Source: Muraenolepis orangiensis (taxonomy: Eukaryota; Chordata; Actinopteri; Gadiformes; Muraenolepididae). Taken from it: a stretch of 64,000 nt of DNA. Position numbers and translations under genes: made by a program. The notes under the pieces are model-generated. The model did not search any database and was not told the DNA's origin. It saw nothing but the letters and a program-made list of their open reading frames with translations. The stretch spans positions 22,446,812 to 22,510,811 of the forward strand of contig CM051007.1 in the NCBI GenBank assembly GCA_027704905.1, read 5' to 3'. Shown one piece after another: positions 56,101 through 64,000 of this stretch. Position 1 is the stretch's first letter, and every line of letters begins with the position of its first letter.

Positions 56101-59100
56101 AAAATGATTAAAATCAGCAGTTCAATTGTCAATTATTTAAAAATGTATTCCGATAATCGTTATTTTTTTTTTTAGGCTGTCCATGGTAAACAGTGCAGAC
56201 ACCCATTTGCAGACAGACTCATCCCGATCGTTACAGATACGATGGTCGACATGCAGCTTGGAACAGGTGAACTTAACATCTCAGTAGTCGTTTCACAAGA
56301 TGACACAAGAATAGCCGTTACATCCTACTGACGGCAAGTTTTTAACTTAAATTGAATGTTTTGCTACTGTGGGGGTCCTACAGGCGCCGTCAAGGTCACC
56401 CCAGCCCACGACCACGTGGACTTCCAGCTCTCCCGCAGACACTCTCTTCCTTGTCTCACCGTGATCGCTGGAGATGGCACCATGGCGCCCTCCTGTGGCC
56501 AGTGGTTGGAGGTACACCGTCCCGTACAACGTCCTAAAGTCACCTTTTTCATGTGTAGTGGTTGATGTGGTCCCTAACTCCTCCTCTTCTGCCTTTTCTT
56601 TTGTCCACCGTTTTCGGAAAAGGGTGTGAAACGCTTTGACGCCAGAGAAAAGGTTCTGGAGGCCCTCGCTGAGAAGAAGCTGCTCCGGGGTAAAAAGGAC
56701 CACGCCATGTCTTTACCCAAGTGCAGGTACAGCAATAGGGGTCAAAGTTCATTGGCCTTTTAGTTTCTATTTCTATCAGGGGACTAAAGCAGAACCAAAC
56801 CCCTTGACCCCCACCTTTTTAAAGAAATTAAAAAGTGTTTTCAGGTTTTTCAATTCTAGGGTCATGTGTGCAATAGCATGTGTTTAACCTATCGAGCCGT
56901 CTAATAAAAAAAAAAGGAAATAAAGTTTCCTCTTTAACATTTTAATTTAACCACAAGTCACTTTATCAAATCATCTAGAAGTATATTAAGGCAAATCTAA
57001 AAGAGGCAATTTACCGTATTGACCCGAATATAAGACGACCCCGATTATAAGACGACCCCTCTTTTTCAAGACTCATTTTTGGAAAAAAAAAAATTTTTTT
57101 TTTGAAGACCAAATCTTTTTTTTATAAAGAAAATCTTTTTTTTGGAAAATAATGATAACACACATCACACATTGTGTTAAAATTTGCCTAACTTGACAAA
57201 CAAAAACAAAACAGGCTAGATAGATTGCAATGAAACAGTAGTGCAATAAAACGGTAGAGCAATGAAACAGAACATCAGTCTATTGGTCACATCAAGTCTT
57301 CTCATTCAGCTCGTCTTCTACGTCGCTGGTTGTTCCTCTCACTCCCGCTATCGTCACTCACGGTGTCTGCTTCCCCGTCTCCTCCCACATCACGTCATCC
57401 TCGCTGCCATCCATGGCATACGCAGCATTTCTTAAACCCATTAATGCTTTCTGGGGAAACGTCAGCCCATGCTTGCAAGATCCATTCACAGAGCAAACGT
57501 ACTGCAGGCTTTTGGATTTTTCCAGACGGTGTCAGTGCGTGATTAGCAGCCAGGAGCCACTCTGTGGATCTCTTGCGCAGATTAACCTTGAATGGTTTGT
57601 TAACGACCACATCCAACACCTGCAGCTGGCTTGTCATTCCGCCCGGTATGATCACTAGGTGACTAGGTTTTGACTGGCTCAGTCAAGTGTCCACGGAAAG
57701 CATCCAGAATCAACATGTTCCTCTGCTTTCTGAGTCCCCCACGCCGTCTGCCCCACACCACCTTGAGCCAGTCCACCACAAGCTCCGTCTCCATCCAGCC
57801 CTTTGCCTGGGCACCTACCATAATCCCCCACGTACGGGGGAAGTTGTGTCCCATCTGCGAGGCGCGTTAACATGACCGTTACTCGGCTCTTCTCGTTTCC
57901 AGTAGATCACTGATTTGTCGCCTTTCTTATGCACAGTGACAGATGGCATGTCAAAATACACAGGCGTTTGATCCACATTGCCCATCTGATCAAGGGGGTA
58001 TGAGTGCTTCTTCCTTAACTTGATCACATATCGCTGATAAGACAGTAGCTTCTCTCTGAAGTCTGAGGGCAGGCGCTGGGCTTGTCCTGCGTCGCAATGA
58101 CAGGTGTTTGATGTCTCTGCTTCGTTTATCACCATTATCTTAAAATTGGCATCGTAACTTCGTCTCTTCTGTTTATTAACTTGCCCTACTTTTGAGCCAC
58201 TTTTTTCAAGTTGGTCGCTGTCTCTCCATTTCTAACTCTCCAGGTAACTATTTTTATGTACTGTTACTTTAAGACTGAGTTACTTTAAGTGTCGCGCGGT
58301 GTCTCGGAACACTCGTTTGGCGCGATCTGTTGTTGCGCAGTTACATGTGCAATTACGGTACATCGAAAAGTCTAAACCCCGATTATAAGACGACCCCTCT
58401 TTTTTTGATTTTTTTCTAGGAAAAAAAACCTGTCTTATATTCGGGTCAATACGGTAATTATAACAGAATATGTGGTCTTTAAAAAAATAAAAAAATGATA
58501 ATGATATATAATTTCGTCTTCATTTTATCTATAACCATTTCTGTCGTAGATAATTGGAAATGCCTTTTTAGATATAATGGTGACTCTTTATTCAAGCATG
58601 GGGGTAGTTTGCGACGATTGTCAACATATTGTGGTGTATATTTGTCCTGTGGTTAAATGGACCACAGGGGAATATGATCACCTGTCCTTAGGGCCACAGT
58701 CCACATTTCTTTCCATGAAGGGAAAAGGGACATGCTATTTCAGATGTCTCATCTTACCAGGGATTTTCTCGCATTATATTTCAGGTGACAAGAAAGCACT
58801 GCTGTGCTGTGACTTACCCGAATACATAATTTCAAGCTTTCTGAATATTCAAATATTCAAGGAAAAATTTAAAAAGTGAATTGACAGTGCGTACCTTTCC
58901 TTGCCTGGAGGCCCGGCCCCAACAGACGAATTTGCTGTCTCGCGCCCTAACATATTTTATCCCTGGGATAATTCTGGGATATTCAGACTCAATGTTATCT
59001 AACCTTCTACCTCTGACCTTTGACCTCTGACCCATCCCTTTTCCCTCCTTTCACTGCTACTTTTATTTATTTGTTGATTTACTTTATTTATTTTTGTATT

Positions 59101-62100
59101 TGCCTTGGCTGTTTGCTTTTATTATTATTATTTTTTTCACCCCTCTGTAAAGCGGCCTTGGGTCCCTTGAAAGGCACAACATTTTTTATAAATTTTATTA
59201 TTATTATCTGCGTTCGCAAATATGCCTAGGCATACATTTATTTTTTAAATATGAGGCTTTCGAACCCTGACTTGAGATTTGAATAACTACCCAATGAATG
59301 AGCATTCGGGCTCAACACTGCTACTTACTTTTGGCTTTCCAAAAGCATAGCGCACCGCAGTGTCACAAGGCGGCTGCCTGGTCGTCGCCTGTCAATGCTG
59401 AACGTGAGGGGAAATTCTGTTTTCTCTACACAGCCGCTCCGGGGACGTCATAGAGCCTCTTCTAAAGAAACAGTGGTTCCTGCGCTGTGAAGACATGGCC
59501 AGCCGGGCAATACAGGTAACAGGTTTTGTTTGTGACACTTGTGTCACAAATAGGTTGTTATGGTTGTTGTAGGGGTCAGATTCAAGTGATGAATCTTTCG
59601 TGTTCGAGCAAGAGCTGGGAACAGGGTTCACCCTGGTCTTGCTCCTACTTTTGTCACAGAGTACTTGAGATTGGTACCAGAGTGAAGCCTGGCATTCACG
59701 ATCACCAAAATATTTTTACACTAACTGGTGACTAAGACTACTAAGACTCTTGATCACTGACAAAACAGATGCTAAGTGATACCAACGTTGTTACACTATT
59801 GGCTTACAGAGTTACCACATGATATCTACGCCGTTATACTATTGGCTCACAGAGATGGCACATGATACCAACGTTGTTATACTATTAGCTCCCAAGCCTT
59901 GTTAGAAGCGGGAACCAAACATCAGACATCTTACAGAGATTAACAAAACACTAATTTCGGACCCATCAAAAATATTTAAATGATTTATTCAAAATCATAA
60001 TATTCGTTTTTAGGAAAAGCCATACTTTTATTCCGTACCGTTCTGGTCAAGCTCTGTGGATATATCATTTTTTTTTAAGTGATTCGTAAACATGAAAAAT
60101 CATTCGCACCTTTATACTGGGTGCGTGTGCACCACAAATGCCCCCTTGGGCCAAATTTAATGTTTTGTTAATTTGTGTTTATCAGGCGGTGGAGGATGGA
60201 CAGCTGGAAATCATTCCTCACTTGCACACCAAAACATGGAAGAACTGGCTGTCCAACATCAGGTGACCATGCCGTGTTTACAGCCTACAGTCACTACACA
60301 CGCTGTTTTCTGATGCATGTACAATTTAGAAGCGATACAAACAATCATGGAGGGATGTGTTGATACTAGACATCACAGCCAGGATGTTGATGTACAGCAT
60401 ATGGTGAGAAAGTAAAAAACATATGTTCCTGAATCATATTGTATTTCTACCTGAACATAGACACATTTTCAGATCCTATTTGACTGGGAATAGTTGCTTT
60501 GTCTTTGTATTACTCCAAATGATATTTATAGGCAGCAATTGAAAAGTCGAAGAAAAAATAGAGTGAATGCTTAAAGCGTCACCCCATTGTCAAAGTCTGA
60601 GATCAGTGAGCAGTTACAGCTTGAGGTCATGTCATGAGTTGCTCTTGCAAAACAAAAGCCTTAATCATAAGTGTCATAACAGTCTTTTTGTCAATGCTGA
60701 TATAGAAGCCTCATTGTGAGGACGCACAGCCAATCAACAATGATCCCTTGTTCCTCAGTGACTGGTGCATCTCCAGACAGCTATGGTGGGGTCATCGGAT
60801 TCCCGCCTACCAAGTAGCGTTTCCCGGTTCTTCGGCCAATCAAGAGGTGCGACTTGGGTCATTCACAACGTCTTTCTTATTTATTTTATTTGTTGAAGTT
60901 AGTGTTTTCACTGCGTGTTTCCCTTCCTCCCAGGGAAGTGAAACATGAATTGTCATGTTTCCCTTATTTTTAACCACAAGTGAAAATCCCCAACCAACTT
61001 CTTTGCAAAAGGGGAAGTAGCTCGTACGCTCTACTGCATCAACCGTCAGCCATGTCATTTGAGTATGACGGCCATATCCTTCAGTGTAGTCTCTATGCAA
61101 AATATATCCAAATGCAAGTTAAAACATTCCTTCCCCCGCACCCGTCTGTTATGCACCTGTAATCTACCTGTCCACATGGCCTATCAGTGGTTGTCATGAT
61201 GTCTGAGCTGAGATTCACTTAAAAACCTAATGTTGTAACCTAATGTTGTAACCTGTAACCTAAAATATAAAGTATAAAGGAAATATAAAGGAAACCTTAT
61301 TACAATATTGTAATACATAATTTACAGTCTAGTGCAGTGGTTCCCCAACGTTTTCTCCAGGGGAAAGTTTATTTTAAACATTGTCTGTAATTAATACAGA
61401 ACTTCAACGGCAAATCTAAGTAGGAACAAGTCACCTTTACGATATTGTGTCATTTATATTTAGCATTGCCGCGCGCCCCCCTCCCCCTGTCATAAATCCC
61501 CCCCCCCCCCCCCATAGGGGGCACGCCCCACAGTTTGGGAACCACTGGTCTAGTGTGTTACATACGTCAGTAATGGCAACCAACCACTTTCCTCCCCATC
61601 AATGAAATGTTCATAGGTTGAGAATCAATTTCAGCATTGGGAAGACGAGGGAGTATAAGCCTTTTATTTATTTATTTTATCACAGAGGCGTTAATAGTAG
61701 GAGTGCACACGGGGGGCCCATCTTCATTTCCTTAAGGGTCTTCACTCCATTCCGCCTCTGTGATAAAGGGCCTATGGGGATTCTGTGAGTCGTGTCTGTG
61801 CTTCCACTCAACCACACGCTGTCTGCTGCTGCTGTGTCCCCAGCAGGAGCGGTGGGTGTGGGGGAGGAGCGAGCAGGAGGCGCGGGACCGAGCGGCCTCG
61901 CAGTACGGCGTGGCTCCGGACGCGCTCACGCTAACTCAGGGTGGGTGACTCCTCGCCTCTTCTGTCCGCTGTCACATTACTCAAATGATATGCTAGGTGC
62001 ACTGCGTTACGTCGATTACATCATTTGTGTTGTTCTATTTAGTGGAAGTGTCAACGGTAGACGGTAGATCTTGCTTATTTAAGTGCTTTTCTTAAGCTGG

Positions 62101-63218
62101 TTGACAGTTTCTCACCTGTGTAATGTAAAAGCACATAGTGTTAAATACAATATTATTGTAATATATTACAATACCCCAGACTAATAATCATAGTCATGCT
62201 AAAACTAAGGAGGAAGTAAGGACTATACAAATACATTTAATTTGACTTGCTGTGATAATGATGCTTATTATCTGATTAGCTGATAATAAATGACACATGT
62301 ACATCATGTAAACATTTTTAAATATATTAATTTAGTCATGGGCTGAGGAATAACTGATTTGGTTTTCATGTAAATTGGGGGGTGGGGGAGTGTGTGTGGC
62401 CTATCACTGCAATGCTTGTAACATCTGAACAGACTGACATAACACCCTGGGATTTTGTGGGAAGCTTTGTCATGGGCTGGTGGACAGGTGATTCGATTTT
62501 CACACCAATTGGCCAAAAGTAGTTTATCAAAAGAATGCATGCAACTTTATGAACAGACCAACATAATGGGTCTGTTGGTTATAGGAAGGATGGTCATACC
62601 CATTAGGGGTGGACCCCATTAGGCCACACCCACTGAGGTTTGGGCATGTCTGAAGGGGGGCCTCCGTGATGCTGGCCTTAGTGGGGGTCTGTGCCCTGCT
62701 GAGCACATCTTCATTATGTGTTTGTGTCCCCTAACAGACCCCGACGTGTTGGACACTTGGTTCTCCTCGGCCCTCTTTCCCTTCGCCATGCTGGGCTGGC
62801 CACAGAAGGTAGCTTCTGTTTTTCATTCACATAAATGTGAACACACACAGGGAGAGGAAACAAAACTCCACACAGTATGCCTCCCTGTGGGGTTCAAATC
62901 GACGACCTTGCGGTGGGGCTAACCACTGGGCAGTCCTTCAATCAGTGTGGCTTCTTTTAGTCTTTCTTAAATCTATATATACAGTTGATGTATGCCTCAA
63001 TGCACACAAGTGGAAGAAGGCGTTATGACAGAGGTACACAGTGCTGTTGTGAAGGTGATTGATTGTGGCGTCGGGTTCCTATTGGCCAACAGACTGTCGA
63101 CCTCCAGCAGTTCTACCCCAACTCTGTCCTGGAGACGGGCAGCGACATTCTGTTCTTCTGGGTGGCCAGGATGGTCATGCTGGGCACAGAGCTGACCGGG
63201 CAGCTCCCGTTCAAACAG
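49875..63218 (+). CDS. vars2: Mitochondrial valyl-tRNA synthetase (partial, continues beyond window)
   Basis: Charges mitochondrial tRNA-Val. Exons: 49875-50081, 50231-50312, 50399-50499, 51001-51122, 51238-51304, 52040-52137, 52799-52880, 53460-53579, 53933-54041, 54138-54226, 56176-56266, 56384-56511, 56623-56726, 59434-59515, 60186-60262, 60759-60846, 61847-61940, 62738-62808, 63093-63218; 646 codons, phases consistent. The Arg-rich, acid-poor MWRASCVLCLRLAGRGRIRA is a plausible mitochondrial presequence. Class-I motifs: HLGH (HIGH-type, 155-158), GCDHAGIATQ (184-193), editing-domain TTRPET (337-342), CISRQLWWGHRIPAY (523-537), DVLDTWFSSALFP. The KMSKS loop and anticodon domain lie beyond the window. 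Intron 10 has a GC donor (CAG|GCAAGG). The first part (SYSPDYVEASWYQWWEKEGF) and WVPGCDHAG fit VARS2 better than cytosolic VARS1. Confidence 0.94.
50146..50177. repeat. (CTA)n microsatellite
   Basis: About ten ACT/CTA trinucleotides in vars2 intron 1. Confidence 0.9.
54358..54637. mobile_element. MITE with internal tandem motif, vars2 intron 10
   Basis: Terminal inverted repeats of about 30 bp (CGGAAGAGTATTAGGGCCAG and its complement at 54617-54636), bounded by TA on both sides. The inside consists of head-to-tail and inverted copies of GTCGAGAATAAAGTCGAAAT. No ORF. Confidence 0.75.
54775..54930. repeat. Inverted repeat, ~55-bp arms
   Basis: Left arm (CATCTCGCCTAGACCTACTA ... ATGCCTGAGG ... 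GTGACTTTTAGGTT) and right arm (AACCTAGAAGTCACGATCCC ... CCTCAGGCAT ... TAGTCTAGGCGAGATGA) are imperfect complements. The right arm overlaps the start of the adjacent LINE remnant. Confidence 0.75.
54880..56100 (-). mobile_element. LINE remnant split by a MITE
   Basis: Minus strand: 56040-55960 encodes GIPQSTILGPILFSIY, the RT motif, and 55148-54882 encodes FEHHINDLVHTCFSQLRNIS, a downstream RT-region motif. The two parts are separated by the element at 55190-55813. Frames are broken. Confidence 0.65.
55190..55813. mobile_element. PIF/Harbinger-like MITE
   Basis: Perfect terminal inverted repeats TGGTGCCCTCACACCATAGC at both ends, flanked by TTA (55187-55189 and 55814-55816). A 3-bp TTA/TWA target duplication is the PIF/Harbinger signature. 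The interior has repeated GTTGCGTG motifs and no transposase. Confidence 0.78.
57011..58457 (-). mobile_element. Pogo/Tigger-like DNA transposon, defective
   Basis: Exact inverted repeats of at least 25 bp (CCGTATTGACCCGAATATAA ...) end in TA at both sides, the Tc1-mariner/pogo target site. Subterminal CCCCGATTATAAGACGACCC is present at both ends. Minus-strand transposase pieces: 58135-57815 (GNVDQTPVYFDMPS, first catalytic Asp), 57854-57663 (NMLILDAFRGHLTEPVKT, second Asp) and 57655-57395 (IIPGGMTSQLQVLDVVVNKP). The pieces are in different frames, so it is inactive. It lies in vars2 intron 13. Confidence 0.88.
59145..59215 (+). repeat. LINE/SINE 3' tail fragment
   Basis: TGTAAAGCGGCCTTGGGTCC, CTTGAAAGGCAC and an (ATT)n end are a typical L2-related tail, in vars2 intron 13. 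Confidence 0.5.
61335..61547. mobile_element. hAT-type MITE with 8-bp target duplication
   Basis: Ends CAGTGGTTCCCCAACG and CAGTTTGGGAACCACTG are inverted repeats of hAT type. GTCTAGTG directly flanks both sides (61327-61334, 61548-61555), the expected 8-bp duplication. 213 bp, non-coding, in vars2 intron 16. Confidence 0.88.
62837..62932 (-). repeat. tRNA-like SINE fragment
   Basis: Minus strand GCCCAGTGGTTAGCCCCACC ... GTCGATTTGAACCCCACAGG ... GTGTGGAGTTTTG is a diverged form of a repeat common in fish. In vars2 intron 18. Confidence 0.6.
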
Positions 63219-63730
63219 GTATGACACATTGCTCCACGGAGTACTCCATGATAAACAATGAAGAACCATCAGAGCCATCATTGAGACCAGAGGAAGACTG
63301 CAGGCTTGAGCACCGGGGGCAGAGTGGCTGTGCAGCATAGAACGCATAGGCAGTGGTGAATGAAGCTTCATGCTATAAAATGAGAATCTTCTATTTCAGT
63401 GCCGCATGGCCTATTCACCGCTACTGTGCAAATAACACACTCTACGGGTTACCATGAATATTATATGATATACTATTATACACTACACTATTATATGCTG
63501 CTACACAATTCATAGTTGTGATTTTACCTCCTTTTTAAGAGCAGTTTGCAGTTCCGCCAGCACTGAGGCTACATGATGTTCACTGGTTAGCCGGCTCATG
63601 AATATTTAGCATTAAGACCACGGACTGCCATGGTTGTGGGCCTGGCCGGCCAATTCTACAACGACTGTCTCGTCGCAATAAGATACTTTTAACGTGACCT
63701 CGCTAAATGACCTCCAATCCCAACTGGTAA

Positions 63731-63845
63731 CATGGGGCGGCAGTCTGCGGGGACTTGGTGGGTCGCCAGTTCAAGTCACTAGCAGGTTACATTTTTATCC
63801 ACAGGCAGTGTGCCTACTGAACTGCTAGGAGTGCTGCCACTATCG
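63731..63845. repeat. SINE-like fragment and dispersed repeat
   Basis: GGGGCGGCAGTCTGCGGGGA and GGTCGCCAGTTCAAGTCACT look like a tRNA-SINE head. The following TTTTATCCACAGGCAGTG ... CTGCTAGGAGTGCTGCCACT recurs at 23079-23130 next to a LINE fragment. Confidence 0.5.
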
Positions 63846-64000
63846 TAACATTGTCATTAACATTACACTGTCATACTTTGCTGGACTTCTAGACTCATAT
63901 TCATTACTCCTACAGTTACTGCACTGTATTCATAATGCTGCTGCACTACTGGCACTTTAAAATGTTGAAATGCTTTTTGGACAATATTACACATGGTCAA

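Noticed and set aside
56347..56703. Minus-strand 118-codon ORF
   Set aside because: Antisense of vars2 exons 12-13; the plus strand carries the conserved synthetase sequence with matching splice sites.

Overview
The window is vertebrate nuclear DNA, almost certainly from a teleost fish. Evidence: compact spliced genes whose conceptual proteins match vertebrate families along their length, very long CA/GT microsatellites, teleost-type SINEs, L2/CR1-like LINEs, and small DNA transposons inside introns. Nothing prokaryotic is present. Exon models were built by hand from splice signals, reading phase and remembered family sequences; no search was run.

Layout. 1-6.5 kb: intergenic repeats. 6.6-11.5 kb: stx12 (minus strand, 9 coding exons, 268 aa, endosomal SNARE). 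12.3-16.7 kb: trnau1ap/SECp43 (minus, 9 exons, 304 aa) with an L2-like LINE in antisense in intron 4. 17.6-18.3 kb: AT-rich minisatellite. 19.5-24.7 kb: a non-coding snoRNA host gene (minus) containing six tandem ~340-bp exon+snoRNA units. 26.3-36.6 kb: sacm1l (minus, 20 exons, 586 aa, ER/Golgi phosphoinositide phosphatase). 37.3-39.7 kb: a broken L2-like LINE. 40.1-42.8 kb: a second copy of the snoRNA host gene in the opposite orientation (plus). 43.6-47.05 kb: a C6orf47 (G4)-like gene with its CDS in one exon. 48.1-49.24 kb: ppp1r11 (minus, 3 exons, 124 aa). 49.875 kb to the window end: vars2, mitochondrial valyl-tRNA synthetase (plus, 19 exons visible, gene runs off the window).

The main unusual structure is the pair of inverted, paralogous snoRNA host genes flanking sacm1l. 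Both have short non-coding exons, a pyrimidine-rich (TOP-like) start, matching 3' exons with a poly(A) signal, and C/D-box snoRNAs in introns. The two copies have diverged in content. The minus copy amplified one snoRNA family (alpha) into a tandem array and has lost or damaged the others; the plus copy keeps intact beta and gamma snoRNAs. Beta and gamma carry a guide that, from memory of LSU rRNA, pairs with its conserved GACUCUAGUC segment.

A second pattern is an apparent excess of GC-AG introns: five in about 55 introns, three with strong consensus. C6orf47, PPP1R11 and VARS2 are MHC-region genes in human (6p21-22), whereas STX12 and TRNAU1AP are 1p35 genes and SACM1L is on 3p21, so the window joins blocks that are separate in mammals.
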